The notes: a model not told the origin generated them from the sequence alone. A stretch of DNA of 64,000 nucleotides from Silene latifolia (GCF_048544455.1 NC_133526.1:1256001-1320000), one strand, 5' to 3'. Counted from the first letter of the stretch, positions 44,215 through 56,505 are shown. Made by a program: numbers and translations.

Positions 44215-46101
44215 TGTTGGAGCTTGTGTCCTCCACAAATTAGTGTGATAACATTTGTAAATCTCTTACAGGTTAAACGTGTAGGGCACGCTATTTCCAT
44301 GGGAATTAAACGTGTTCCTGAGTTGTATTAGTTGATTATGAATTTGATACATTATCTTTTTCATATACTATTTATAACTTCATCGTTTTATTATAATATT
44401 TTGTTTTTCATGTGGATTGTACTGACAACTTTGAACGCCACAAAGTGAACTGAATTACATTATATTTTGTTTGGTCCGTAATCGCCTCTAAGAGCTGATA
44501 ACTCTGGCTATTATATTGTGCAGTCGATTGATGGTGGGTTCAACGAGCCATAAGTCAAACGGTTGACTGATCGTTCACAAATACGAGATTATAACGATAC
44601 CTCGTTGGACAATTTTTTTTTGTGACAACGTAATGGAGTCCTAAATGTTTAAACACATTCGGTGCCAGGTCGTGGATAGGACATCCATTGTGTTCCTAGA
44701 GTCGATTCTTTTGACTATCGACTGTCTCTTGAGATTAAGGCAGTTTTTGGGTGACTTTGGTTTCTTTCTCACGGCCCGTGAATCGGAGGCTAAGTAGATT
44801 TTTTCTTGGTCATTTCATACTGTGCTTACATCTGCAGGATTCGAGTTGAGGAAAATATCCAACCTTTATCAGGTATAGTTATTTCTCAGGGCCACTCGAG
44901 GAGTTGTAACTGAAATGCATGGCCATGCTCGAATGATGATTCGTTTATCAGTTAAGTTACTCTCTAGTCGGAGAAACCACTCTTGATAATGATCGCTTGT
45001 AAAATACGACCTTTGTGAATACGGATTTGCAAATTGTTTTACATTGAGTGGGAGAAATTTTAGGATATGAGAATCGGTTATCGCACATACACTTGTGAGG
45101 ACAAGTGGGAGTTTGTTGGAGCTTGTGTCCTCCACAAATTAGTGTGATAACATTTGTAAATCTCTTACAGGTTCACAAGGGTATACTTCGTATTTTAATC
45201 AGTTGATTAACGATTACCTAATAACGGTTGACTTGCTAGAAAGTTTGACGTTATTATCATACAGATGGCGGTGATCAACTGGTCCCTAAAGGTCACACCT
45301 ATAGGATGTGTTTGAGAGATGTGGTTATGGAAATGTAATCACATTTATGCCTTATATGACTAAACAGTTAGTCAATGTGTTGATGAGACAATTATTTAAT
45401 GAAGATTAAATAATATTAGTTGAGACGAATTAACTGTCAATTCGTAAATTGAATATAATAAGTTATATTTAATTAAATGTATGTAATGTTAACTTGGACG
45501 AATTAATATGTTAATTCGTAATTAAATATAATCGGTTATATTTAATATCAACAAGATGAATGTGTCATAGTGGTAATAGTAAGGGTACTCAAACCAAGAG
45601 GTTATGGGTTCGATCCTCACTAGATGACAATTTATATTTAACACATTTATACATTTTTGCCAAAACCAAAAAATAAGTAGATATTACTCCTTATTAATTT
45701 CGGTCAGATGGGCCGAATTGAGGAGAAAAAAAAATATCTCCCTCTTTCACCCTAATTTCGGTGACAATAAGAGGAGAGTAGGGTTTTTTCTAAACCTAAT
45801 TCTTTTCCCATTCTTGCCTCCATCTCATCAGAAAAAAAAAACACAAAAACCTAAAAGTTAATTAGTTAATTTTTGGATCGATTCTAGCATAATCAAAGGG
45901 CATTTCTCATATCGTCTTGGGTGCAACTGATAGGCGAATATCAACTTTGAAATTGTTCTTAGGCCGTTTTTGCTAGGACCGATGGTTATTTCTTAATCCT
46001 TTCAATTTTGTTTATGCAATTTAATTTTATGACATGCTTTCATCATGATTAATTCGTTATAGTCCTTAAATTTAAAGGGATGCATAAAGATAAATCCCAC
46101 A
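44215..46101 (+). mobile_element. Ty1/copia remnant nested in the Athila-like LTR
   Basis: Flanked by the exact 5-bp duplication CCAAG (44210-44214, 46102-46106). A full LTR of 988 bp (45114-46101, TGTTGGAGC to AAATCCCACA) is preceded by purine-rich ACAAGTGGGAG; a short LTR-like start occurs at 44215. The piece between carries no recognisable protein. Fossil: much reduced. Confidence 0.7.
45561..45630 (+). repeat. tRNA-like / SINE-head segment inside the Copia LTR
   Basis: A-box-like CATAGTGGTAATAGTAAGG and a good B box GGGTTCGATCC (45606-45616) about 35 bp apart, as in tRNA-derived SINE heads. TATATTTAA flanks it on both sides but is also common in this AT-rich LTR. It does not fold into a complete tRNA. 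Confidence 0.4.
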
Positions 46102-47451
46102 CCAAGCTCCTCAAAGAATCCAATGTAGCATCCAATATTTAGCATCTTATGTTTGCATTTTGTGGACTTTACACTTGGGCATGACTTCCATTTGACTTTG
46201 TTGTGCATTTCTTCATTTAATCCATCACTTTTGCTTATACAAGTCCATGCATTATCTTCATGCTAGTCCATCTTACTTCTTTGTTAGCCAAGCTTCTAGT
46301 TTACTTGCAAATGTGTAGGATTAAGATCCTAAAAGCTCTTATACCTATAAAACATGACAGAACATACGAATAGAACTAGAAAGCAAATATTAACTCAATA
46401 TCACTAAGGTAGTGCATGATGACATGTATATTGGAGCAAAAATATGGGGATAAAATATATATAAATTGGACTTATCACTGCTAGATCGTCTGATTCTGTG
46501 ATTGCATTCCAGGTAGAGTTTCCCTACTCGGTATTAATTACATGGTATGTGTGGTGGTTGTATTGTTATCGTTGATTTATCATACTGCTGGTGTTTGTGA
46601 CGGTTGTTGATTAATATCGTTGACTGTTGTTGTATCTGTCTGTGATCTTTGGGGTGCATCCCTAACTGAGTGGAGTCACTTGTGGGAGTGACTTCACGCC
46701 CTTGATTCGCCTTCTGTGGAACCCGCCACAGAAGAGATGTGCACATTAATGAACATGGGTTTGTCACTCGATGGAGATGAGCGGGGCTTAGGTGGGAACG
46801 GCTGCGGTCCCCCACTGGCGGTGTGGGGTATCTGTTGCGATGGGTACTCTGGCAGGACTACACACTTTAGTGTGTAGTCAGTTGTGTGGAGATTGATTAT
46901 GGAGTTTGGGGTTTGATGTGAAGATTGAGCTGTTTGGCATTTGTTTTATCGTGATTTGTATTGTGTAATTAGTACTGACCCCGTTGGTTATTTTGTAAAA
47001 CTGTGGTGATCCATTCGGGGATGGTGAGCAATTGTTGAGCATGTTTGATACGTTGCATTTGGGCTAACTGGGATGAATCATCACTTGACATTAGAAGAGT
47101 CTTCCGCTGTGTCAGGCGATATTTGTAGTTGTTCAGTTTTGCTAGTAGACAGTTTGGTTTTGGAATTGTATTTCATTTAACAGTTTTAGTTTGAGACATG
47201 TAATCACTTAAACTATATTTACTTTTAAAGTACGTTTCTTTATTGTCTTATGATATTCATTACCTCGGGTAATCAAGATGGTGACGTTCCTATACCTGGG
47301 TGGTCCTGGTAAGGCACTTGGAGTATGGGGGTGTCACATTCACACCAACATAAACTAGGACTTGGGACTTGATATCTAGCATGGTAATGTGTAAAAGGGC
47401 CCAAAATAAGGAAGTTGGTCCATGAAAGTAAACCCAAGAGAAGCAGTAAAT

Positions 47452-47735
47452 GGATTATACATCTGATGACATCAGATGTAGTAGTTTTTGAGCATTAAGA
47501 TAATGTTTTTGAGTTTTAATTTAAAAATTTTGAGTTTTATTATAAAGTTTTTGAGTTCAATTACTTAAACATTAATCTCAAAAAATTACATTATAACTCG
47601 AAAAAATTACGTATAAGCTTTGATTTTTGACGTCATAAAACCAAAATGTAATTTATAAGCTTTATGAAACTCAAAAAAATACACAAAAATTCAAAAACTC
47701 ATTCAATATAAGGTAGTACATTTGATGTACAATCC
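47452..47735. mobile_element. MITE, family shared with 37232-37525
   Basis: Ends GGATTATACATCTGATG and CATTTGATGTACAATCC are inverted and near-perfect. The left half is TTTTTGAGTTTTA-like and the right half is its rough complement, giving a long foldback. Confidence 0.65.
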
Positions 47736-47784
47736 TTTTTCTCCAAGAGAAGCCATTTAACGGAAAAGGTTTAGATCGACTATG

Positions 47785-47965
47785 TTCTTTTCGGCTTAAT
47801 TTCAGCTCTCATTCAACTCATTTTAACTCAGTTCAGCTTATTTCAGTTCTATTTATCTCATCAAATTTCGATTCAGTTGAGTTCACTTCAACTCTTTTAG
47901 TTCAATTCTCACTTAACTCATTCAACTCAGCTACATTCAGTTCAACTGATCAGTTCCATTCAACC
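47785..47965. repeat. TTCAACTCA/TTCAGTTCA low-complexity repeat
   Basis: Iterated, diverged 5-10 bp words TTCAG, CTCAT and TTCAACTCA. A related patch lies in EF-G intron 1 at about 5110-5215 (AATTCAATTCAATTCAG). Confidence 0.8.
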
Positions 47966-48249
47966 AAAAAAAAACATAGCTAAGTTGTTAACCCATGCAA
48001 TGAGTTTCAAGTCCAAACTTTGACGGTAAATGTGCCTAGCCAATGCTTTGCCATGGTTATCACACATTGAAAGTCTCATCAAAAGTACTCCTCCGTCCCC
48101 ATTATTTGCTTACATTTGAGACGGAGCCATAGAAGGTGTATGATATGGGTTTATTCTTGAAAGTTTTGTCAAAAGAAACTTGTTCTGATTGACACTTTAG
48201 ATAAGGTACACTTTCCGTTATCTTCTTTTCAGTGCATTCGGCATCAATC

Positions 48250-49578
48250 AATCAATCAATACTATATATTAAATCCAGAAATTAAGGGACTTTAATGTAA
48301 TTAAAGAAAGTTATATAATTAATTATACTATATAGTTTTAAATCACTAGCACCGTGTGATGGACCCGATTAAGGGATTTCAATGCAAATATTATATAGTT
48401 TGGGTTAAAATTAAATTATATAGAAGCTTGATAATTTTCCTAAACATTTGTAAGAGACTAAAACATGGTTAATATCCTTAAAATAAAATAATTAATTAAG
48501 ATGGTCAATTTCCTTAAAATAAAATAATTAATTATACCAATTTTCCTAAATATTTATAGATGTTAATTTCCTTAAATAAAATAATTAATTAGTATAAACA
48601 TGCACACTTAGTATTAATTATTATCATCATAAAATTATATATTAAATTTAAAATCTATGTAATTTTATTAAACTTTATAGTTTATTAGATGTATAGAGAT
48701 ATAATTATTTAACATACAAAAATATAATATAAGTAGGTTATAAATAATTCAAGTTAAATTTCATAACATATAATATTGCATGATTCTTAAACTGCATTCC
48801 TAAGTAGTAGAAGTAGTTTCGTCAGTAAAGAAAAGAATTGTAGTAACATTGTATATAGTTTTACACAAATTCTTGTTTTCAGACGGACACTTTTGGTCTT
48901 ATTTGTCAGACGGATATAATGTTGCCATTTTTTAAGAAAATGTAACCAATTAATTCACAAAATTTTATGACTAGAGGTGTCATTTTTTACCCTGAAAATG
49001 ATGAGAACAATAATGGTAACATGTTATCAGAAAATAACAACATTTTATTGTAAAATGATGACATATTACCCGTCTTATTTCAGACCAAAAGCAATGATCT
49101 TAAGAAAAACGGACTGATAGTTTTATGATAGCAATCACTCTTTTGAATAGTAAAAATAACAATATTATCAGCGAGATTAGTGAAAGTGGTAGAAACAACA
49201 ACGAGAATAATGAAAGAATCAATATTAATGCGGCAATTTTGAAAGTAACAATAATTACCGCGGGAGTAGTGAAATTATCAATATTAATGCGGCAGTAATG
49301 ACAGTAACTATAATTACGACGGGAGTAGTGAAAGTAACAATGATTACGGGCAAGTAGTAAAATGTTAGTACTATTGTTTCATTATAAATAGTAAAATATT
49401 AATAGCGAGAGTAGTGAATTTGTCTCAAAATTTATTTCATCGTAATTTTAGGATATGTCATTGAAAAATATATTAATGATAAATTTAAGGGTTATGCAAT
49501 TTTAAGTAATTTTATTTAATTAAAAAAAAATTAATGATAAGTAGAGATAGCTCGGACGAAGCTGGACACCAATACTAG
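48250..49578 (+). mobile_element. Helitron candidate
   Basis: The right end GACACCAATACTAG followed by host T (49579) has the CTRR terminus, preceded by an imperfect GC-rich hairpin with GCTCGGAC and GAAGCTGGAC. The left end near ACTATATATTAAATCC resembles a Helitron 5' start, but the exact first base is not fixed. The interior is AT-rich, has a minisatellite and a Stowaway-like segment at 48866-49110, and has no Rep/helicase text, so it would be non-autonomous. Confidence 0.45.
49180..49375. repeat. Short minisatellite in the Helitron candidate
   Basis: Three to four diverged copies of a unit of about 55 bp with GGGAGTAGTGAAA and AACAATAATTAC words. Confidence 0.7.
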
Positions 49579-50932
49579 TAATTATATATTTTTAAACGAG
49601 ACACAAATCATGATGTTGATAAATTAATCTAAGTGAGGAGTATTAATTTGTCATTGACAAATTAATCTAAGTGAGGAGTATTAATTAAGTTGATAAATTA
49701 ACCCTTGAATAGAATAATCATACGATTTAGATTTAAAGATAATGTAGACAACAACCTTGATGTTTTCATAATTGTAGTAAAGTTCAATATATTTGTCACA
49801 CAGTCATGTTATTAGACCAATTCACCTAGATTTTAGGTAATTTTGTTGGTCTTATTCGTTCTCTATTTGTGACAACTTATATTCCTCTTGTATTCAAATC
49901 CTCCAAGAAAATTTTACGGTTGTCGTTTCTAATTCTTGCTTACCTGTTTCTTTGGCGAATGACAGGACAACACCTCTTTTTGCTTCCAACCCATAATGAT
50001 TCAAATGAACATCAATCATTCCTTTTTTTCAGTTTGTCCTAAGAAGTGTAAGATTTCTTTGTTTGGTACTGTCACGGGCCTCGCCTACACGTAGGCTTTG
50101 CAGGTACCCTCCTAATCGTCAAGTGAGTAAGAAAAAGAAAATTACTAACTCCTAGAAGAATCCTAGCCAAGGGGTTGAATCTCCGAAACATAATATATCT
50201 ACTTGCTCTACAAATAGGTCTTTTCCCGTAAATTTCCTGGATAGACACGTCACAGATCACAGTTCACACATGCCAAAGCAAACAAGTTCCCACATAGTAA
50301 ATTAGAGTTTAGTAAAAACCCTACATAAATGCAGTTTGCCCTCTTATTGTCTCCCCATTTGAGTTAGGGATTTTTTTTTTGTGGGCAATAATAAAGAAAG
50401 TTTCTTTACACAATACCTGCCTGACTCTCCGAGTCGAACTTTATTACTACATTCTTTGAAAAGGAAATTAAACTAAAAATGGGGTTAGCAAATAGAAAAG
50501 GCTTTTTATGGAGACGATCTGAGCTCACCAATTGAGCAAAAACTTCTTTTCTATTCTTTTTCAATTGGGCTTTGGAGGAGTACCTCCAACAAGACGTTCA
50601 ACACTTGGAAAACTACCAAGATTCGGAGAATTGATGGACGTAATTAAGAGGCTAGCAAGCGCAGGACAAAATTTTGGCATTTTAGGTAAAATCCTGGCTA
50701 CGCCACTGGTGCTTCTAGGTATGTAGTCCGCTGTCGAGTAAAGAAGGGCTAAATGCCTCAATCCTATTAGTGTAACTCAAAAAGTGGGGATTCCGTTTGT
50801 TTTATGGCAAATAATAGTCTTCCTAACTTATAAACAGCAGCTCATTATACAAAAAACACTGATATCAAAGGTTTGAAAGACGGTCCTAAATCGAATACAT
50901 ACTGTACAAAGTTATGTAAACTTATGATATGG
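49579..50932. other. Region 3' of the lumen-protein gene
   Basis: Mostly AT-rich. 49613-49690 has a short direct repeat (AATCTAAGTGAGGAGTATTAA twice in part). CCTGGCTACGCCACTG at 50693-50708 is the right end of a hAT MITE whose left end was not found. The small frame at 50532-50726 overlaps that end and is not supported as a gene. The 3' UTR of the gene on the minus strand ends somewhere near 50800. Confidence 0.4.
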
Positions 50933-52290
50933 TTAACTTGCTTCACAAAGACCGGTAGCTGAATCGCAGAATCCATCTCGGTCAAGTAATTTTTGAGGAG
51001 GGGCACTTAACAATGGAGAAGATGGGCTTCCATATGCATTTCTTCGCTTGTTCCCGCAACCAAGGCTCGCTCTTGTACTCACCCCTGTTATCGGGTTTGT
51101 TCCATTGGCGTATTTGCACAAAGCCTGCCGATTGCAGTAATTATAAATCACTTTTTTTAGCAAAGTATAAAACTTTTTAATTCTGCAAATTAAACCATCA
51201 ATAACTAACTGTACCTGTTTTTGAGAAAGGTCGATAACAGCATCACTAAAATCAGCACCTTCGATGATTGCACCAGCAAGGTCACTCCGCGTTAGGACTG
51301 ATCTTACAAGGACAGCATTGGTGAGATTTGCTTCGTTTAGCACCTACAGTTTAATGATACTATAAGCTTCATTTATATAGAACGATTTTAGTCTTTTATA
51401 GCCGCTGTCACAAAAGTTTTACGGAGTATTTACCATACGGTCCATCAATGTGTCGCTAAAATCCGCACCTGAAATTACAGGAAACTGTTAGCAACTGTTT
51501 ACAGGTTCAGTATGTCTGATTCTGAACCTGATTCTGTTACCAATAATCATACCAGTGAAATTGGCCTTAAAAGCAACGGCTTTTTCAAGGTATGCTCCGG
51601 TAAACGTTGATCCGCTGAAATCTGATTCTCTCATGTCAGCCGATGTGAAATTCGCCCTTCTGTTTATAATTAATTTACGAAGAACAAGGTTAGTTTTCAT
51701 CGCGTCGAATTCTTATCTTGACAGAATCACGATTCAGGACTGACGCATCTTTTACCTGAAATTTTCATTCTGATGCACTGCTTTCCTGCAGAAATGAAAT
51801 AAAAAGAGTAAACATAAGATGATAAAGAGTATATCAGAGCTCGTAAATGACGAAATTAAGTGAGGAAGGATGAAACAAACTTGAGATCAGCAGAACCAAA
51901 TTGAGCAGCAGAGCCAATCCCGAACTCGCCTCGTTGTTCAGCTTCAAACTTGTTCAAATCAGCCATAGCAGGGTAACTTGTACTCAAACTCACTACTGCC
52001 ACTGCTGCTAATGCTGTACTAAACCATGTCTTTAATTTCTTTGACTCTAAAATAGAACAACATTATTTAAATACACCACTTGGTATAAATGGAAAAAATA
52101 AACACCTTGATCAAGCAAATAAAATAATTAAAAATAATAATTTACCTAATAAAGGTATTACATTATCTGGTTTATTAGCTGGTTCGACCCGACAAATTAT
52201 TCGACTTGACTGCGGCGGTTTGTAAGTTGACATTGACATTGTTATGCTACTTGGTTTTAGATGGAGCATTGAAAATGATGATGCTGCCAT
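50933..52290 (-). CDS. Thylakoid lumenal pentapeptide-repeat protein (TL17/TL15 type)
   Basis: Seven exons on the minus strand in phase: 52290-52146, 52046-51881, 51785-51756, 51659-51553, 51468-51434, 51343-51215 and 51124-50933, giving 267 residues. The leader is bipartite: a Ser/Thr-rich plastid part (MAASSFSMLHLKPSS), then KKLKTW, a hydrophobic core ALAAVAVVSLSTSYPAMA, and a likely lumenal processing site after AMA at residue 77. The mature part has pentapeptide A(N/D)FxX repeats: ANFTSADMRESDFSGS, KANFTGADFSD, EANLTNAVL, GADFSDAVIDL. The end has a conserved Cys-rich tail CKYANGTNP, LGCGN, RNAYGSPSSPLLSAPPQ and DRDGFCD, seen in TL17/TL15 proteins. These lumen proteins form a right-handed beta helix; their job is not established. 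Which of the two Arabidopsis homologues is closer cannot be settled by eye. Confidence 0.9.
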
Positions 52291-53526
52291 TTTTCTTTCT
52301 AAATTCTACTAAAAAATTTTTTATGATAATTTAATTAGATGTGTTGAAGAATCAAAAATGGAAGATTTGAGAAAGATGAAGTTCCCTCCTAAGACAAACC
52401 ATATCTTTGGAGGATTGGATAAGAAGTAGACACGTTATCTTTTGTTGATTTTTTGATACTATAGTGCCAAAACAATTTTACTAAATCATAGTACTCTTTT
52501 CTTCCGTCTTCTTTGTTTGTTTACCTTTAACCTTTGACTTTGGCACAAAGATTAAAGATAAAGGAAATGATTAATTATAATAACAAGTGGATTAAATTGA
52601 ATGTGTATAATACATTTTCAAAACAAAAAGGTAAACAATTGAATGTCAACTCAAATAGAAAGTAGGTCTCCTGAGAGACATCCCTCAGTATGTTTATTGA
52701 GAGACTTTTTTACAATTTTAAGAAAAAAAGTTGTTTAAAGTAATAAAATAGTACAAATCATGATTAAAGATAAAATCGATATATTTATTAGGTAAATAGA
52801 TACGAAATTATTATGGCACAATCAACAACAAAAGATTTCCAAATACAAATAAAAGGATACGGAAAACTAGTCTCTCAATAACTTTTTTTTTTTCTAATAT
52901 AAGGAAAAGAAACTAAGTTGATCCTCTAGGATAGGACCAACCTATCTTATCCTTTTGGATGAGGGAGGTGAGTGAGAATCATTGACTGTCAGCCATTGAC
53001 TCTCAATAACTTATTGAAAGACCGTATTTCCAAGTTTTAGTAAAAATAAAATAGGTAAACAGATAATTGGATTTAGCATATTATAGACAAGACTGTACAA
53101 ATCTAATTAATTAGATTGAGTATCACAAACGACTGACAAACTATACTTAAGCAAGGGCAAAAAAATCCTTAAGAAATTACGCAAAAAGAACTTGCCATAA
53201 AAATATGGAAAGTTCACTACTCTTGACAGTTGACACGATAATGACTAATTTTGTATACAGTTCAATCGTTTTCTACAATTATCCATCAATTAATTAGTTC
53301 TTACCATAAAAATAAATAAAAATTATATTTTACACTTGCCAAAAAAAATATTAATTCTTACCATAAAAATTAACACTACTATACACCATGATTTATATAA
53401 ATACAGAGACATAGTTCATAATTTACCCATAACATTCATAACTTGAAAACAAAACTAAAGCTTTCTTTCATCTCCAACAATTCTAAAAAATTTACGTAAT
53501 TTATTTTCGCGGTATTTCTGCAAACA
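52291..53526. other. Divergent promoter region between lumen-protein and sucrose-transporter genes
   Basis: The two genes are head to head. A degraded Stowaway with TIR-like ACTCTTTTCTTCCGTC lies at about 52492-52640. 52665-53035 contains repeated GAGAGAC/GTCTCTCAATAA words (near 52675, 52865 and 53005), probably another foldback element. No gene. Confidence 0.5.
53394..53400 (+). promoter_or_regulatory. TATA box of the sucrose transporter
   Basis: TATATAA 127 bp before the start codon; an expected start of transcription near 53430 would give a leader of about 100 bp. Confidence 0.55.
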
Positions 53527-55449
53527 ATGGGTGACGTAGAGAATCAAGTTCAATATGAGGAAACTAAGGAGCCATTATGGAAACTATTTCTAGTGGCGTC
53601 AATTGCAGCAGGAGTCCAATTTGGTTGGGCCTTACAATTATCTTTGTTAACACCATATGTCCAACTTTTAGGGGTTCCACATCAATGGGCCTCATTTATA
53701 TGGTTATGTGGCCCAATATCAGGTATGCTTGTCCAGCCCATTGTCGGGTTTACCAGTGACCGCTTGGTCTCCAGGTTTGGTCGTCGCAAACCGTTTATCG
53801 CTATCGGTACCACGTTGATTTGCCTTGCAGTCTTGCTTATTGGTTTCGCAGCCGATATTGGGTACAAATTGGGTGATGACTTTAACCAGAAAACTAAGCC
53901 TAGGGCTGTTGCTTTTTTTGTTCTTGGGTTTTGGATCCTTGACATTGCTAATAATATGGTTCAGGTAATATTCGCATTATTTAATTTTACGGTTGTTATT
54001 ATAATTTTTTATTATTTTTATATTTTTAACTTAATGTCGTAGTTTACATTTCATACGTATTTGAATTCGACCGTCTCAAGTCTCAACCGTAGTCTAAAAG
54101 AAAGTGCTCCTTTGAATTATTGTAGGCCTTGAAAGTTTAATGCATACATAAATACATAATATGGTCCAACAATTTGGTACCCGTAATGGACTTCTTGCAT
54201 GATTTGGATACTTTGAGCATCTAACCAAATATGAACATTATACTATTTCCGTCTCCCATCATTTATCTAATCAAATATGGACATTTATCAAATTAATGGT
54301 GTTTTATCATTACAGGATCCGGCGAGGGCATTTTTGGCAGATCTATCAAGGCACAACCATAGAAAAATGAGAATTGCAAATGCATTCTTCTCATTTTTTA
54401 TGGCGGTAGGAAATGTCCTAGGTTACGCAGCCGGGTCATACAACCAACTATACAAACTTCTACCCTTCACTATAACCAAAGGATGTGACACGTATTGTGC
54501 TAACCTTAAAACATGTTTTCTTATAGACATTGTCATCCTTGTTGTCCTAGTTGTCATTGCCCTCAACATCGTGTCGGAACCCCATTTTACTAAAAACCCG
54601 GTTCATGAAGACCCGTTTTTCGTACAAGTTAAGTCCACATTCCGAAACTTGGGCCGGCCCATGTGGCTACTCTTCCTAGTGACTGCCTTAAATTGGGTTG
54701 CTTGGTTCCCATTTTTATTGTTCAATACGGATTGGGTTGGTAAGGAGATTTATGGAGGTGACCCGACCTCGAAAGATACGGTCATGGATAAGATTTACGA
54801 TAATGGTGTTCGGGCCGGTTCATTGGGCCTAATGTTAACTGCTGGTGTATTGGGCTTTATGTCTCTTGCAATTGATCCATTATCAAAATGGCTAGGTGGT
54901 GCTAGGAAGTTATGGGGAGTGGTTAACTTCGTTCTTGCGGCCGCTTTAGCATTGACCGCACTTGTTACCAAGGTAGCCGAAAAAGCTAGGAAGACCGCCC
55001 CGCCGTATGCTCCACCAAATCATGGTGCTAAGGCTGGTACCTTGGCTATATTTGCTGCTATGGGCATTCCTCAAGCGGTTAGTCTAACTAACTCACTACT
55101 CTTAATTAATCGGTTTTTTTAACAGGTGCATTAAAAGCGCACGTGTCATTTTTCAAAGTCGGCCTTATAATATGGTTCTTGTTTTATGTAAATGCAGGTA
55201 ACCTTTAGCATACCATTTGCTCTAGCATCAATATTCTCTTCGGATTCCGGGTCTGGACATGGGCTTTCACTAGGAGTGCTGAACTTGGCAATTGTAATAC
55301 CTCAGATGTTTGTGTCGTTAATCAGCGGACCTTGGGATCAACTATTTGGAGGTGGCAACCTACCGGCTTTCTTATTAGGCGCTGTCGCGGCCTTTATCGA
55401 TGGGGTTCTTGCTCTCACAGTGCTTCCTCCTCCAAGCTCCAACACATAA
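53527..55449 (+). CDS. Sucrose/H+ symporter (SUT/SUC family)
   Basis: Plasma-membrane proton-coupled sucrose carrier for phloem loading or sink uptake, of the GPH/MFS type with 12 helices. Exons 53527-53964, 54316-55077 and 55198-55449 give 483 residues, a little shorter than the usual 500-520, mostly in the termini and central loop. Conserved text: [18 protein letters not shown] (helix 1), [20 protein letters not shown] with the functionally important His at residue 52, [14 protein letters not shown] between helices 2 and 3, [62 protein letters not shown] and the C-terminal [15 protein letters not shown]. Just after the first intron it reads [14 protein letters not shown] where the family normally has a GPCRA(L/F)LADLS form. 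The transcript probably begins about 100 bp upstream. Whether it is the leaf phloem form cannot be told. Confidence 0.95.
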
Positions 55450-56323
55450 TAATAATAATACACTAGTTCGTAGATAAGTAGTACTTCGTACTTGAATAGC
55501 TTAATTGGTTTGTGTGTTTGCTTGTAATTGTCAATTGTGAGATATTATGAAGTATTATTATGAGTACAAAGTACACTTCAATGAATATTTGTTTGCAATT
55601 TACTTGCAATTTCAAGTATTTTACTTATTCTTCTTCTCTGTATATATTAGTAGAATACAAAATATGAAATACAACTTGTGAAACAATAAGTCTTGCTTAA
55701 GACGGATATAAAAGACAAAAGTTTTTAGCATTTTCTAGGCAATTAGTTGGGTGATTTGTATGCATTTGACCCGTTTTAAGCTTAAGACGGATATTGACCG
55801 TCTTAAACGAGAATTTGTACTTGTCAAAATATTAGGACCACAACCCTTAAAAATAGAGGCAACAATTAGATAATGTTCACACTCCTACATAGCTATATTG
55901 CCATATTGGTGTTATTAGGTTATTATCACCTAAAATGAAGGCATGTGAGTATCTGTTAAAGGTCCATACCGACTACATATCATTGATTGGTTGGGTCGGT
56001 AAGTGTTAGTAATATGGTTAAGCAGGTAGCAAAGGAACAAACACTTAGACAAAGACACTTTTAGGAAGTTTACAGCCTTGCAGCATATATAACTAATGCC
56101 TCTCTGTCTTGTTTGTCTGTCTTCTACTCTAATCTGTCAAGTATTTCTGTGGAATTGGACTGCCTCTTGTGATGTTCCCTGGGGTCACTAGGGGGATACA
56201 TGTGAGTATCTGACTATGGTATTAAATCTCGGTTTTGGACAGTGTTCTGTAATTGAGTTATCGAGGTTTATTAAGTTAGTTGACATTTGCAGATTTCGAG
56301 AATTACTTCAACAAAACTTGATA
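55450..56323. other. Intergenic region after the sucrose transporter
   Basis: Contains its 3' UTR (to about 55650) and a MITE-like patch at 55685-55825 with TTAAGACGGATAT and GACCGTCTTAAACGAGAAT. No gene. Confidence 0.5.
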
Positions 56324-56412
56324 CTCTCACTGTCTTAATCATTTGTTTACCTTTGATTAAGATACCCTTCACAATGAATATAAAAGTAAACAAATGACCG
56401 AGACTGAAAGAG
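56324..56412. mobile_element. Short Stowaway MITE
   Basis: 89 bp flanked by TA. Inverted ends CTCTCACTGTCTTAATCATT and AATGACCGAGACTGAAAGAG pair over about 30 bases. Confidence 0.75.
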
Positions 56413-56505
56413 TAACACATTAGCCATGTTGATGTTGTATGGATAATAATGTGAGATGACCTGTAAAGGTCCAAAGTTGAATAAATTAAGCATTGGATGC
56501 CTACC

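Larger units (their letters stand above)
43128..46477 (-). mobile_element. Athila-like solo LTR nested in the Gypsy LTR
   Basis: Begins TGATAGGCTATCA and ends GGACTTATCA on the plus strand. Flanks TTGCT and CTGCT agree at four of five bases. LTR sequence proper (43128-44214 plus 46107-46477) is about 1.46 kb. Read on the minus strand it starts TGATAAGTCCAATTTATA and carries a TATA-like CCTATAAATAGAAG motif, as Athila-type LTRs do. No coding part is present. It is itself interrupted by a Copia remnant. Confidence 0.65.
42596..47338 (+). mobile_element. Ty3/gypsy solo LTR (Tekay/Del-like), split by nested insertions
   Basis: Begins TGTAATACTACGG and ends GGGGTGTCACA, flanked by TTCAC on both sides (42591-42595, 47339-47343), which marks a complete solo LTR. 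LTR sequence proper is 42596-43127 plus 46478-47338, about 1.4 kb. The U3 part carries five CTCGATCGAG-type palindromes. Text such as GTGATCCTTGCGTCAAGG followed by GTAAGTTC, and the right half with CCCACTGGCGGTGTGGGG, is typical of Tekay/Del LTRs as I know them. It contains the Athila-like insertion described next. No internal coding region remains. Confidence 0.75.

Noticed and set aside
45561-45630. A genuine tRNA gene
   Set aside because: A and B boxes exist, but there is no acceptor-stem pairing, no clear anticodon arm and no terminator.
50532-50726. 64-residue frame with GFGGVPPTRRSTLGKLPRF
   Set aside because: It overlaps a hAT MITE end, has no family I recognise and no splice partner.
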